Part shown: piece after piece, positions 1 to 10,829 of the stretch
Position numbering within the stretch: position 1 is the stretch's first letter
Layout: each line of letters opens with the position of its first letter
Assembly: GCA_003332035.1 (NCBI GenBank)
Contig: QOQI01000013.1
Span: 1-32,307 of the forward strand
Source of the DNA: Paracoccaceae bacterium
GTDB lineage: Bacteria; Pseudomonadota; Alphaproteobacteria; Rhodobacterales; Rhodobacteraceae
DNA: 32,307 bases
Reading direction: 5' to 3'
Program-made: the position numbers and the translations under genes
The notes under the pieces: model-generated
Database searches by the model: none
Told to the model about the DNA's origin: nothing
What the model saw: only the letters and a program-made list of their open reading frames with translations

Positions 1-86
1 ATTTTGAATTTATATATAATTAATTCAATAATTTAGCTTATTTTTGATATCTTATTATTTCTTATTAAATTTATCAGGATTTAATC

Positions 87-114
87 TTGACAATTTTTAT
101 CAGATAAATTTAAG
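87..114 (+). promoter_or_regulatory. Candidate promoter with a TGA-N9-TCA element upstream of the iron-binding protein gene
   Basis: A perfect -35 hexamer TTGACA lies at 87-92, and 16 bases later TTTAAG (109-114) is a 4/6 match to a -10. TGA at 88-90 and TCA at 100-102 are separated by nine bases, the core spacing of the RirA box known from alphaproteobacterial iron genes. The site overlaps the -35, so a bound regulator would block the promoter. The direct repeat TTATCAG also occurs at 71-77 and 97-103. Assignment to iron control is inferred from the downstream gene. Confidence 0.4.
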
Positions 115-134
115 TACTGGTAAAAAAGGACAAT

Positions 135-1142
135 ATGATGCCAAAATTAATCACTATTTTATTAATAATTTTAACTAAGGCAGGTCCATTAATGGCCTCG
201 GACGTAAACGTTTACTCCTATCGCCAACCTGAACTAATCAAGCCGCTCACTGATAAATTTACGCAACAGACTGGAATAAAAGTTAATGTTGCATATTTAA
301 AAAAGGGTATGATTGAGAGAATGAAGGCGGAAGGTAAACGAAGTCCCGCGGACGTAGTACTAACTGTCGATATCTCAAGGCTAGCAGGAATAGTTTCAGA
401 AAATTTAACGCAACCTATACAAAGCAGTTCTTTAACTAAAAATGTTCCAGAGTTATATCGCGACCCTGACAATCACTGGTTTGGACTTACTACTCGTGCA
501 CGTATCATTTACGCAAGCAAAGATAGAGTTTCCAACGGAGAAATTGAAACTTATGAAGATTTAGCAGACTCAAAGTGGGCTGGACGAATATGCACTCGCT
601 CAGGAACAAATGCTTACAATGTTGCTCTCACTTCTGCAGTTATACACCACCTCGGAAAAGCCTCTGCTCAAAAATGGTTAGAAGATTTAAAAAGTAATCT
701 AGCCAGGAAACCTCAGGGAAATGATAGGGCTCAGGTAAAAGCAATTTGGGCAGGAGAGTGTGATATATCAGTCGGAAATACCTACTACATGGGCAAAATG
801 CTTTCCGACGATGAGCAAAAAGAATGGGCAAACAGCGTCCGTATTATTTTTCCAAAATTCAAAAACGGTGGAACTCATGTTAATATCTCTGGCGTAGCAA
901 TGGCTAAGCATTCCCCTAATCCAAAAAATGCTTTAAAATTCATGGAATTCTTAACATCGCCGGAAGCTCAAGAAGTTTACGCAAAAGTAAATTACGAATA
1001 TCCAATTGCACCCGGAACAGAAGCAGCAAAAATAGTAAAAAATTGGGGTTCCTTTAAAGCAGATAACGTAAACCTTATGGATTTAGCTAAGTTAAGAAGC
1101 GAGGCACTAAAACTTACCGAGATAGTAAACTTTGACGGTTAA
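135..1142 (+). CDS. Fe(3+) ABC transporter periplasmic substrate-binding protein (FbpA/FutA type)
   Basis: Periplasmic binding protein that captures ferric iron for an inner-membrane ABC importer. The first 21 residues form a signal peptide (Lys4, hydrophobic stretch, cleavage expected after PLMA). The mature protein opens with VNVYSYR, and the NTYYMGK motif carries the paired tyrosines Y217/Y218; Y29 and Y161 are further likely ligands, so the site looks like the tyrosine-rich class seen in FutA-like proteins. Its 335 residues are normal for the family. A strong terminator follows, so it is transcribed alone in this direction; permease and ATPase genes are not downstream and may lie elsewhere. 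Upstream sequence holds a possible iron-responsive site. A different metal or phosphonate-type ligand is unlikely given the YY motif. Confidence 0.9.
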   Translation: MMPKLITILLIILTKAGPLMASDVNVYSYRQPELIKPLTDKFTQQTGIKVNVAYLKKGMIERMKAEGKRSPADVVLTVDISRLAGIVSENLTQPIQSSSLTKNVPELYRDPDNHWFGLTTRARIIYASKDRVSNGEIETYEDLADSKWAGRICTRSGTNAYNVALTSAVIHHLGKASAQKWLEDLKSNLARKPQGNDRAQVKAIWAGECDISVGNTYYMGKMLSDDEQKEWANSVRIIFPKFKNGGTHVNISGVAMAKHSPNPKNALKFMEFLTSPEAQEVYAKVNYEYPIAPGTEAAKIVKNWGSFKADNVNLMDLAKLRSEALKLTEIVNFDG

Positions 1143-1162
1143 ATAAAAGATGTACAATATTG

Positions 1163-1193
1163 AAACCTGCGCTTTTCAAAGCGCAGGTTTTTT
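1163..1193 (+). terminator. Rho-independent terminator after the iron-binding protein gene
   Basis: AAACCTGCGC and its complement GCGCAGGTTT form a GC-rich stem around the loop TTTTCAAA, and the 3' arm runs into six T's (1188-1193). It begins 20 bases after the stop codon. This is the clearest intrinsic terminator in the window. Confidence 0.9.
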
Positions 1194-1223
1194 GTATAAG
1201 GTCATGTTGTAAAAGTAAAACAA

Positions 1224-2183
1224 ATGAAATCGAAGTTTATTGTGCAACAACGTAAAATAATAATTGATACAGATCCCGGGCAAGATGATGCAGTAGCAAT
1301 ATTACTTGCCCTTGCCAGCCCCGAAGAAATCGAGGTTCTTGGCATTACTGCAGTAGCAGGTAACGTTCCACTTAATTTAACAAAAAAAAACGCACGGATA
1401 GTTTGCGAGTTAGCAAAAAAAACTGATATAAAGGTTTTTGCAGGCTGTGACACCCCAATGAAAAGACCACTTGTTACAGCCGAACATGTTCATGGAAAGA
1501 CTGGTCTGGATGGACCGACCCTTCCAGATCCCCAAATGCCTCTTCAAAAGCAACATGCAGTTGACTTTATAATTGAAACAGTTCGAAACAACGAAGCTGG
1601 CACAATAACATTATGCCCGTTGGGACCACTCACAAATATAGCAACAGCAATTGAGAAGGCACCGGACATAAAAGAGAAAGTCCAAGAGATCGTTTTGATG
1701 GGCGGAGCTTATTTCGAGGTTGGCAATATAACACCTACAGCAGAATTCAATATATATGTAGATCCTGAGGCAGCAGAAATTGTGTTTCAGTCAAACATTA
1801 AAATCACCGTATTACCCCTTGATGTTACTCATAAAGCTCTTGTCACCAAGGCTAGAAATGACGCTTTTCGGGCACTAAATTCACCGGTAGGTAAAGCAGT
1901 TGCTGAAATGACTGATTTTTTTGAGAGGTTTGATAAAGAAAAATATGGATCAGACGGTGCCCCGCTGCATGACCCCTGCGTTATTGCCTACATACTTTCG
2001 CCAGATTTATTTTCGGGTCGTCACATTAATGTTGAAGTAGAAACTCAGTCTGAACTTACGCTGGGAATGACGGTAGCTGACTGGTGGAAAGTTTCAGGCC
2101 GCCCACCGAACGCCTATTTTATTGGTGATCTGGATGCTGACGGATTTTTCTCCTTATTGACTGAGCGTTTAACTCGCCTTTAG
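1224..2183 (+). CDS. Inosine/uridine-preferring nucleoside hydrolase
   Basis: Hydrolyses the N-glycosidic bond of ribonucleosides to free base and ribose, a salvage/catabolic activity in the cytoplasm. The N-terminal DTDPGQDD signature (residues 15-22) supplies the catalytic and calcium-binding aspartates, LGPLTNIATA and EFNIYVDPEAA are family motifs, and the conserved His-Asp pair appears in LHDPC (residues 248-252). Length 319 is typical. The gene follows a terminator, so it has its own promoter; no good Shine-Dalgarno sequence precedes the ATG. Base preference cannot be told from sequence. Its presence may matter if the cell relies on purine salvage (purF is missing from its usual place further on). 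Confidence 0.9.
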   Translation: MKSKFIVQQRKIIIDTDPGQDDAVAILLALASPEEIEVLGITAVAGNVPLNLTKKNARIVCELAKKTDIKVFAGCDTPMKRPLVTAEHVHGKTGLDGPTLPDPQMPLQKQHAVDFIIETVRNNEAGTITLCPLGPLTNIATAIEKAPDIKEKVQEIVLMGGAYFEVGNITPTAEFNIYVDPEAAEIVFQSNIKITVLPLDVTHKALVTKARNDAFRALNSPVGKAVAEMTDFFERFDKEKYGSDGAPLHDPCVIAYILSPDLFSGRHINVEVETQSELTLGMTVADWWKVSGRPPNAYFIGDLDADGFFSLLTERLTRL

Positions 2184-2229
2184 ATGAAAAATTCACTAGG
2201 TATGGAATAAAAATCGATTGTTAATAAAC

Positions 2230-3630
2230 ATGAATGCAAAATTTCCTTTTGATAATACCTATTCCACACTGCCAAGGCAGTTTTTTCATAAACAAAAACC
2301 TGCTGCGGTTTCTAAGGCTGAGCTGATAGCTTGTAATTTTCAATTGGCTGAAGAATTAGATATAAAACTTCCCAGCAGCGGACTAGAATTGATCTTTTCA
2401 GGACAAATGATACCCGACGGAGCAGACCCCTTAGCACAAGCCTATGCTGGGCATCAATTTGGCTATTATAATGCACAACTAGGTGATGGCAGAGCCCTTT
2501 TGCTAGGTGAGCTAAACACAAAATTAGGGCGGTATGATATCCAATTAAAGGGCTCTGGAACAACACCTTATTCTCGCAGTGGAGATGGATTATCTTGGTT
2601 AGGCCCTGTTCTACGAGAATATATAGTATCAGAAGCCATGCATCATTTAGGAATACCGACCACCAGATCTTTAGCTGCGGTAGAGACTGGTGATAAAGTT
2701 TTGAGAGAAACCGTACTCCCAGGAGCCATTTTAACAAGAATTGCGAAAAGTCATATACGCGTCGGAACATTTCAATACTTTGCACATAACAAAGATACGG
2801 AAGCTCTTGAAACGTTATATAAATATACACGAGAACGGCATTATAACGAAACAAAATCCATCTCAGAATTTTTGAGCTGCGTTATCAATGCACAAAGTGA
2901 TTTGATAACTGATTGGCTTAGCGTTGGTTTTATTCATGGAGTAATGAATACCGATAATTGCTCAATATCAGGTGAAACAATAGATTATGGACCTTGTGCA
3001 TTTTTGGACAAATATAGCCCCTCGAAAGTTTTTTCTTCCATAGATAGCTATGGAAGATATGCATACTCAGCTCAGGCTGATGTGATTGTTTGGAATATGG
3101 CTCAATTGGCAAATGCACTTCTTCCAATAGTGGAAAACGACGATGGTGTATTAAATAGTTTTAAAGAACTGATCCACGAAATGCCAAATCAAATAAGAAG
3201 TTTGTGGTTAGAAAAATTTGGAAAAAAAATTGGCATATCCAAAACTAATCCCGATGATTACAAGTTAATAAGTAGCTTTTTAAATGGCCTAGCTTCTAGA
3301 AATGAAGATTTCACGATAAGCTTTAGGAAGCTTACGGAGGAACCCGAATACTTCAAATCTGTTGACCCTGATTGGTTTAAGACTTGGCAAACTCGAATAT
3401 CAGGCGAACCTGATCACTTTTCAATTATGGCTAAGACAAATCCAAATCTGATACCACGCAATCATCAAATAGAATTAGCAATAAAAGCAGCGCTAAATTC
3501 TAATTTCGATCCTTTTCATAGATTGAATAAAGCCTTAAAATCACCTTACGACAAATCCTCGGAGTTCTCCGATTTAGAAGCTGCCCCAGCGGATGAGGAA
3601 GAAGTTTTGAAAACATTCTGTGGGACCTAG
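2230..3630 (+). CDS. selO: Protein adenylyltransferase SelO (YdiU/UPF0061)
   Basis: Pseudokinase-fold enzyme that transfers AMP to hydroxyl side chains of proteins, with redox-related targets in E. coli. Visible family blocks: YAGHQFGYYNAQLGDGRA, LKGSGTTPYSRSGDG, GPVLREYIVSEAMHHLGIPT, and the metal-binding HGVMNTDN followed by IDYGPCAFLD. The C-terminus ends KTFCGT, keeping the conserved cysteine at the position that is selenocysteine in some eukaryotic homologues. I chose ATG at 2230 (MNAKFPFDNTYSTLP) because family members start close to the FDNTY block; a TTG at 2218 would add four residues. It lies 61 bases upstream of the Fur-family gene on the same strand. Confidence 0.93.
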   Translation: MNAKFPFDNTYSTLPRQFFHKQKPAAVSKAELIACNFQLAEELDIKLPSSGLELIFSGQMIPDGADPLAQAYAGHQFGYYNAQLGDGRALLLGELNTKLGRYDIQLKGSGTTPYSRSGDGLSWLGPVLREYIVSEAMHHLGIPTTRSLAAVETGDKVLRETVLPGAILTRIAKSHIRVGTFQYFAHNKDTEALETLYKYTRERHYNETKSISEFLSCVINAQSDLITDWLSVGFIHGVMNTDNCSISGETIDYGPCAFLDKYSPSKVFSSIDSYGRYAYSAQADVIVWNMAQLANALLPIVENDDGVLNSFKELIHEMPNQIRSLWLEKFGKKIGISKTNPDDYKLISSFLNGLASRNEDFTISFRKLTEEPEYFKSVDPDWFKTWQTRISGEPDHFSIMAKTNPNLIPRNHQIELAIKAALNSNFDPFHRLNKALKSPYDKSSEFSDLEAAPADEEEVLKTFCGT

Positions 3631-3691
3631 TTCTTGCGTTTCTGCTAAACATTAAGATAACATAAACCGTCTTATAAAAAATATAGTCAAA

Positions 3692-4105
3692 ATGATTGAT
3701 ACAATTCTGCAAAGGTGCGAACAAAAAGGCTTGCGTATGACGAGCCAGCGCAAAATTATAGCTTTAGTATTAGAGGATGCTGCTGACCATCCTGACGTCG
3801 AGGAGTTGTATAAACGCGCATCTAAAATTGATCCTACGATTTCTATAGCAACTGTATACAGAACCGTTAAGCTTTTTGATGAGGCTGGCATTTTAGACAA
3901 ATTAGAGTTCGGGGATGGACGTGCTCGCTATGAAGACGCTGAACGTGAACATCATGATCATCTGATTGATGTTAATTCCGGTCGGGTTATAGAGTTTGTG
4001 GACTCTGATATTGAAAAATTACAGGAAAAAATAGCCAATAAACTTGGCTATAAACTCATGGGTCACAAACTTGAGCTTTACGGCGTTCCATTGAAAAAGT
4101 CGTAA
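3692..4105 (+). CDS. fur: Fur-family metal-responsive regulator (Mur-like)
   Basis: DNA-binding repressor of metal transport genes. An N-terminal winged helix (recognition helix about residues 51-62, SIATVYRTVKLF) is followed by the dimerisation domain with the histidine cluster EREHHDH (residues 84-90) and E101. The only cysteine is C9, so the CxxC structural zinc sites of classical Fur are absent. In Rhizobiales and Rhodobacterales this cysteine-poor form is usually the manganese-responsive Mur, while iron is handled by RirA and Irr, so a manganese role is more likely than global iron control. Its 137 residues are typical. Irr is less likely, as its heme-regulatory cysteine motif is not seen. 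Confidence 0.9.
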   Translation: MIDTILQRCEQKGLRMTSQRKIIALVLEDAADHPDVEELYKRASKIDPTISIATVYRTVKLFDEAGILDKLEFGDGRARYEDAEREHHDHLIDVNSGRVIEFVDSDIEKLQEKIANKLGYKLMGHKLELYGVPLKKS

Positions 4106-4158
4106 CTTGACAAATAAAACCTTCTGAGCGAGAGATTTGGCTCATTATTTGGGTTCAA

Positions 4159-5040
4159 ATGGTCAATCTCCGAGGTATTTTGTTTATGATGCTATCAATG
4201 GCATGTTTCGCCATTGAGGACACTTTCATAAAAATTCTATCAGCTAGATTACCTGCAACCCAAATTCTGTTTTCAATAGGCTTCGGTGGCGCTTTAATTA
4301 CTTTTTTGATTGCATTTGTATCGCGTGTGAACCTAGCGGATAAAATATTACTCAATAAACATGTCATAACACGAACAGTCGCTGACTTATTTGGAGCACT
4401 CTCGTTCACTTCAGCTATGGTATTAATACCAATGTCTCTTCTCGCATCTATTTTACAAGCAACACCATTATTTGTGACATTGGGAGCTGCTGTATTATTG
4501 GGTGAAAAGGTGGGCTGGCGCAGATGGTCAGCAATTTTAACAGGGTTTGTTGGTGTTTTAATTATACTGCAACCCGGCTATGGAAATTTCCAAATAGCTT
4601 CGCTTTTAGGTTTAGCCGCAGTTTTGTGTTTAGCTCTGAGAGATGTGGTTACAAGAGATATGGCAACTGAAATTCCAACTATAACTGTTACATTTTACGC
4701 GTGTTTGGCGATGGGAAGCGCTGGATTCATAGCTTATCCTTTTTTTGGGCCACTTTTTCTGCCTACCGCATTTGAAACGGTGGTCCTAATAGGCGCCGCT
4801 ATTATAGGTCTTAGCGGTTATTTGTTACTTGTTTTAGCCACTCGCAAAGGCGACGTGTCAGTGATTGCGCCATTCCGATACTCTAGACTTCTATTCTCTT
4901 TAGGTCTCGCCAGTTTAATTTTAGGAGAAAAACTTACATTTCCAATTATTTTTGGTGGTATTTTAATAGTTGGTTCTGGTATTTACATGTTTGGACGCGA
5001 AAGAAGGTTATCTTTACGAAAAATTGACTCTATAAATTAA
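4159..5040 (+). CDS. DMT-superfamily (EamA) membrane transporter
   Basis: Inner-membrane protein of 293 residues with about ten hydrophobic helices arranged as two EamA repeats. The first repeat includes VLIPMSLLASILQATPLFVTL and LLGEKVGWRRW, the second includes APFRYSRLLFSLGLASLILG and LGEKLTFP; the recurring LGEK before a new helix is the EamA hallmark. Such proteins export amino acids, nucleobases or other small metabolites; the substrate cannot be read from the sequence. It starts 53 bases after the Fur-family gene and could be co-transcribed with it. No terminator is visible after it. Confidence 0.88.
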   Translation: MVNLRGILFMMLSMACFAIEDTFIKILSARLPATQILFSIGFGGALITFLIAFVSRVNLADKILLNKHVITRTVADLFGALSFTSAMVLIPMSLLASILQATPLFVTLGAAVLLGEKVGWRRWSAILTGFVGVLIILQPGYGNFQIASLLGLAAVLCLALRDVVTRDMATEIPTITVTFYACLAMGSAGFIAYPFFGPLFLPTAFETVVLIGAAIIGLSGYLLLVLATRKGDVSVIAPFRYSRLLFSLGLASLILGEKLTFPIIFGGILIVGSGIYMFGRERRLSLRKIDSIN

Positions 5041-5076
5041 AAGTATGCGGAATAAACGATAGATAAAAAGAGATAT

Positions 5077-5092
5077 TTGTTAACGCTAACAA
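5077..5092. promoter_or_regulatory. Palindromic operator upstream of enolase (LacI-type, CceR/PckR-like candidate)
   Basis: TTGTTAACGCTAACAA has perfect 6-bp arms (TTGTTA/TAACAA) around a central ACGC. It ends 63 bases before the enolase ATG and overlaps a possible -35 (TTGTTA, 5077-5082) with TATACA (5099-5104) 16 bases further on. The same core recurs upstream of edd (8291-8304). CG-centred palindromes of this size are typical of LacI-family regulators, and CceR/PckR of this family controls central carbon genes in alphaproteobacteria; the link to this site is inferred. Confidence 0.6.
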
Positions 5093-5155
5093 TAGGTATA
5101 TACATTAAAATTAAATTTTGTTACTCGGAATTCATAGTTACGAAAGGCTAATTAA

Positions 5156-6995
<1,840 letters not shown>

Positions 6996-6999
<4 letters not shown>

Positions 7000-8195
7000 A
7001 GCGATAAGAAAAGTGACTTCAGGTAACCGTTTTCGGACAACATCGGATGAACAGGGTGATCTGGGCCCGCAAATCCAGTAAATATAATAGATGAGTTTCT
7101 CCCAGCAAGATTAATACCTCTGATGCAAGATTCTCTAAATTTTAAAAGTGAAGCCGCATGAGAACAGGAACAAAGCACTAAGATCCCTCCCTCCTCAACT
7201 AAATCAGCAGAAATTCTAGCAAGTCGCTCATAGGCGCGAAGACCAGAACTTAATGCTTGTTTCGATGGAGCAAATGCTGGGGGGTCACATACAACTATAT
7301 CAAATTTTTTTTCTTCGCTTCTTAAACATTTTAAAGCGTTAAATGCATCATCTTTGATTACCGAAAAAGCGGATTCAAAACCATTAACTATAGCACCCTG
7401 CTCTGCCAAATCTAATGCAGCCTGAGATGAATCAATAGCAGTTGCTTCAGCTGCACCGCCGGCTAAAGCAGCTAAAGCAAAGCCACCTACATGAGAAAAA
7501 ACATCTAAAACGGTTTTATTTTTAGAAATACTAGCTAAAAATGCATGGTTCTGTCTCTGATCGTAAAAAAGACCAGTTTTTTGACCTTGGTTTAGGTCTG
7601 CCATATAAATGGCGCCATTCATCGGCACCTCAAGCGGAGCGCTTGGAAGAGAGCCATGGACTATAAGTGAGCGATCATCCAATCCTTCCAAGGCTCTAGC
7701 CCGACTATTGCTATTCTTAAAAATACCATCTGGATTGAAAAGTTGTACCAGCACCTTCGTAATATTTTCTAAATTATTTTCCGACCAAACTGAGTTGAGT
7801 TGAATAACAAAAAAACTACCAAACCGATCTATTATGGTTCCAGGCATTTGATCAGCTTCGGAATTCACGAGCCGGTAGTAAGGCTCTTTAAAAATGCTAT
7901 CTCGTAAGCTCTTCGCTTTGTTTATTCGCTTTAGAACAAGCTCTGACTCTTCAACTCGCTTAGGGGTATTTGTAAGCACTCTTGCAAAAATTTTTGAATT
8001 TGGATTTACAACGGCTGTTGCCAAAAAATTTCTTTCGCTATCTTGCAATTCCACAACTTTTCCCGAAGTTAGTTTTTTTGTTCTCCTATCTAAAACTAAT
8101 TCATTATCATACACCCACGGAAAACCAGCTAGAATTTTAGCAGATGAAACCTTTGGTTTTAAACGAATTATTGTATATTTTTCATTGCTATCCAT
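6996..8195 (-). CDS. Class I SAM-dependent RNA methyltransferase, RlmI-like (RSP_2647-like)
   Basis: Probable 23S rRNA (cytosine-C5) methyltransferase of the RlmI/COG1092 family. The N-terminal 80 or so residues form a PUA-like RNA-binding domain (FPWVYDNELVLDRR), followed by a central domain (YYRLVNSEADQMPGTIIDRFG) and a Rossmann domain with the SAM loop DVFSHVGGFALAAL, acidic IDSSQAALDLA, and the catalytic motif VCDPPAFAPSK. LCSCSHAA carries the cysteine pair near the C-terminus. I chose ATG at 8195 (399 residues); a TTG at 8213 would add six residues. It overlaps the PIN gene by four bases and is divergent from edd, with an operator between them. The modified base is not provable here. Confidence 0.85.
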
Positions 8196-8290
8196 AGAGC
8201 TATTTTCACACAAAATATTTCAAGATAAAAGCCTTCTCACACGTAAAAGTCTCGCTTGCACAAAGTTTTTTATTCTTGTACAAAAGATTA

Positions 8291-8304
8291 AGTTAGCGCT
8301 AACA
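8291..8304. promoter_or_regulatory. Palindromic operator upstream of edd, matching the enolase site
   Basis: GTTAGCGCTAAC (8292-8303) is a perfect 12-bp palindrome; with flanks it reads AGTTAGCGCTAACA, differing from the enolase site (TGTTAACGCTAACA) at two of 14 positions. It lies about 70 bases before the edd ATG, in the intergenic region shared with the divergent methyltransferase. TTGCAC (8256-8261) and TACAAA (8279-8284), 17 bases apart, could be a weak promoter placing the site at the transcription start. The likely role is repression of the Entner-Doudoroff genes in the absence of sugar (inference from the known CceR/PckR regulon). Confidence 0.65.
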
Positions 8305-8374
8305 TTTTGAACTTCTTTGGGGAGAGCAGTTCCAAAAACATAATTATAAAACATTTTTGGATCTCTATGAAATT

Positions 8375-10180
8375 ATGCCAGTGAATAAAATACTTTTGGA
8401 AGTAACAGATAGAATTATAGAGCGCTCAAAAGATAGCCGCAAAGAATACGTTGATAGAATGAAATCCGCAGTAGAGAGAGGTCCAAGACGAGCGCATCTT
8501 TCTTGCGGAAATCAGGCACATGCTTACGCTGCAATGGGATTAGATAAAGAAACATTAGCAAATAAAAATGTGCCAAACATTGGGATAGTATCCGCTTACA
8601 ATGATATGCTTTCGGCTCACCAACCCTTTTATAATTTTCCTGATTTAATAAAACAGGAGGCGCGAAATCACGGAGCCACGGCGCAGGTTGCTGGTGGCGT
8701 GCCTGCAATGTGTGATGGGATAACGCAAGGTGAAGCAGGGATGGAATTATCTTTGTTTTCCCGTGACGTTATAGCCATGGCTGCAGGTATAGCTCTAAGT
8801 CACAACACTTTTGATACTACAGTTTATTTGGGTGTTTGCGATAAAATCGTACCTGGTTTGGTCATGGCAGCTGCTACTTTTGGCTTCCTACCTGCAATTT
8901 TTTTGCCTGCAGGACCAATGACCTCAGGTCTTCCCAACGATGCAAAGTCACTTGTACGTCAAAAGTTCGCAACTGGTGAGATTGACCGCTCCGAATTAAT
9001 GAATGCAGAAATGAAAAGCTATCATGGCCCAGGAACTTGTACATTTTACGGAACGGCTAATTCAAATCAAATGCTTATGGAATTCATGGGGCTGCAACTT
9101 CCTGGCTCATCTTTTGTCAATCCTGGGACACCTCTTCGTGACGCTCTCACTAGGTATGGAACTCAAAGAGCAATAAATATTTCATTTTCTAGTACTGAAT
9201 TTTGCCCAGCCTACGAAATTTTAAATGAAAAAGCATTTGTGAATGGAATAGTTGGGTTGATGGCAACAGGAGGCTCAACAAATTTAGTGCTTCACATTCC
9301 CGCGATGGCTAAAGCAGCAGGCATAATTCTGGCTATGGAAGATTTTGAAGATATAGCAAAACTAATACCTCTCATGGCTAAAATCTATCCAAATGGCTTA
9401 GCTGATGTGAACCATTTTCATGCTGCGGGCGGGCTCTCCTTTATGATTAATGAGTTGTTAAACGAGGGCTTACTTCACAATGATGTGAAAAATGTTAGTG
9501 GGCATGGAATGGATCAGTACCGAAATGAAGCACGACTGATAGATGATGAGGTAAAACTTCTACCAGGAGCTGTGGCTTCTATGAACGAGAAAATTCTTCG
9601 TCCAATAAAGGAACCATTTCAAAAAACTGGGGGGTTAAAGCAAGTTAATGGCAATTTAGGTCGTGCGATTACAAAAGTTTCAGCTGTTAATCCAAATCGT
9701 AGAGTAATCAAAGCCCCAGTAAGAATTTTTCATAATCAAGAAGCAATTAAATCAGCGTTTAAAAATAATGAATTCAAAGAAGATACTATATTTGTGGTTC
9801 GCTTTCAGGGGCCACGCGCAAATGGTATGCCCGAGTTACATAGTCTCACTCCAATACTATCCGTATTACAAGACCGAGGCTTAAACGTTGCATTAGTCAC
9901 CGATGGGAGAATGTCAGGGGCATCAGGAAAAGTACCTTCCGCGATACATGTTACACCTGAAGCCGCTAACGGCGGGCCTATTTCGAAACTTCAAGATGGA
10001 GATATTCTTTTGTTAGATGCTGATAATGGAATACTTGATGCTCAAGTTACTAACTTAGAGAGTAGACCATCTGTTTCTGCCAATCTTTCTGATAATCAAT
10101 ATGGATTAGGCAGGGAATTATTTAATATTTTTAGAGAAAACGTTGGCCCAACTTCGGAAGGTGCAAATTCAATTTTGTAG
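8375..10180 (+). CDS. edd: Phosphogluconate dehydratase
   Basis: First committed enzyme of the Entner-Doudoroff pathway: 6-phosphogluconate to 2-keto-3-deoxy-6-phosphogluconate, using a 4Fe-4S cluster. IlvD/Edd family motifs are present: [58 protein letters not shown], and [20 protein letters not shown] near the C-terminus; cysteines in the first three supply cluster ligands. I chose ATG at 8375 (601 residues, [18 protein letters not shown]) because it fits known Edd starts; a TTG at 8357 would add six residues. It is followed after five bases by eda. The palindrome at 8291-8304 is the likely control site. Confidence 0.97.
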   Translation: MPVNKILLEVTDRIIERSKDSRKEYVDRMKSAVERGPRRAHLSCGNQAHAYAAMGLDKETLANKNVPNIGIVSAYNDMLSAHQPFYNFPDLIKQEARNHGATAQVAGGVPAMCDGITQGEAGMELSLFSRDVIAMAAGIALSHNTFDTTVYLGVCDKIVPGLVMAAATFGFLPAIFLPAGPMTSGLPNDAKSLVRQKFATGEIDRSELMNAEMKSYHGPGTCTFYGTANSNQMLMEFMGLQLPGSSFVNPGTPLRDALTRYGTQRAINISFSSTEFCPAYEILNEKAFVNGIVGLMATGGSTNLVLHIPAMAKAAGIILAMEDFEDIAKLIPLMAKIYPNGLADVNHFHAAGGLSFMINELLNEGLLHNDVKNVSGHGMDQYRNEARLIDDEVKLLPGAVASMNEKILRPIKEPFQKTGGLKQVNGNLGRAITKVSAVNPNRRVIKAPVRIFHNQEAIKSAFKNNEFKEDTIFVVRFQGPRANGMPELHSLTPILSVLQDRGLNVALVTDGRMSGASGKVPSAIHVTPEAANGGPISKLQDGDILLLDADNGILDAQVTNLESRPSVSANLSDNQYGLGRELFNIFRENVGPTSEGANSIL

Positions 10181-10185
10181 ACAAA

Positions 10186-10827
10186 ATGGACCCTTATCAA
10201 GCTAGTAAAAAAACCGAGGAAATATGCCGATTAGCACCAGTAATTCCTGTTTTGGTTGTTCATAACCCTGATATAGCAAAACCTTTAGCAGAAGCCCTTA
10301 TATCTGGCGGTTTGCCCGTTTTAGAGGTCACATTGCGGACGGAATCTGCCTTGGACGTTATATCGGAAATGGCGAAAATACCGGGAGGCGTAGTAGGTGC
10401 TGGCACCATTACAAAAGCAAAAGATGTAAAAGACGCTATAAATGCTGGCGCCAACTTTGCTGTTTCTCCAGGATCTACAGATAACATTTTGGAAGCCTGT
10501 GAGCAGCAAAATTTACCTATTTTACCCGGTGCCGCAACATCAAGCGAAATAATGCGTTTATTTGATCTGGGATATTCTGTGCAAAAATTTTTTCCTGCTG
10601 AAGCAATTGGAGGGCAATCCGCCTTAAAAGCAATCGGAGGGCCACTTCCAAATGTAAAGTTTTGCCCAACAGGTGGAATTACTATCGATAATGCCAAAGG
10701 TTATTTGGAGTTGAAAAATACTTTATGTGTTGGAGGAAGTTGGATTACACCTCAAAGACTAATTGAAAATAAAGACTGGAAAAGTATCACAGCGTTAGCA
10801 AAGACAGCATCAAAAATAGTTTTCTAA
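10186..10827 (+). CDS. eda: 2-keto-3-deoxy-6-phosphogluconate (KDPG) aldolase
   Basis: Splits KDPG into pyruvate and glyceraldehyde-3-phosphate, completing the Entner-Doudoroff pathway. Seen in order: PVLEVTLRTESALD (with the catalytic glutamate), VGAGTITKAKD, FAVSPGSTDN, LPGAATSSEIM, the Schiff-base lysine in VQKFFPAEAIGG, and phosphate-binding CPTGGITIDNA. Length 213 matches the family. It lies five bases after edd in an operon, and its stop codon is two bases from the stop of the convergent small gene, leaving no room for a terminator between them. Confidence 0.97.
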   Translation: MDPYQASKKTEEICRLAPVIPVLVVHNPDIAKPLAEALISGGLPVLEVTLRTESALDVISEMAKIPGGVVGAGTITKAKDVKDAINAGANFAVSPGSTDNILEACEQQNLPILPGAATSSEIMRLFDLGYSVQKFFPAEAIGGQSALKAIGGPLPNVKFCPTGGITIDNAKGYLELKNTLCVGGSWITPQRLIENKDWKSITALAKTASKIVF

Positions 10828-10829
10828 AG

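Noticed and set aside
2312-2854. 180-residue minus-strand ORF
   Set aside because: It lies wholly inside selO, whose plus-strand protein has clear family motifs; the antisense product shows no recognisable domain.
4106-4158. tRNA or promoter in the fur/DMT gap (TTGACA at 4107, GGTTCAAAT near 4150)
   Set aside because: No cloverleaf can be drawn and no -10 stands at proper spacing; the GGTTCAA runs straight into the DMT start codon.
7894-8310. 138-residue plus-strand ORF
   Set aside because: It is antisense to the start of the methyltransferase gene, which has good motifs, and it runs through the edd operator.
10260-10697. 145-residue minus-strand ORF
   Set aside because: Shadow of eda in the opposite frame; no domain signal.
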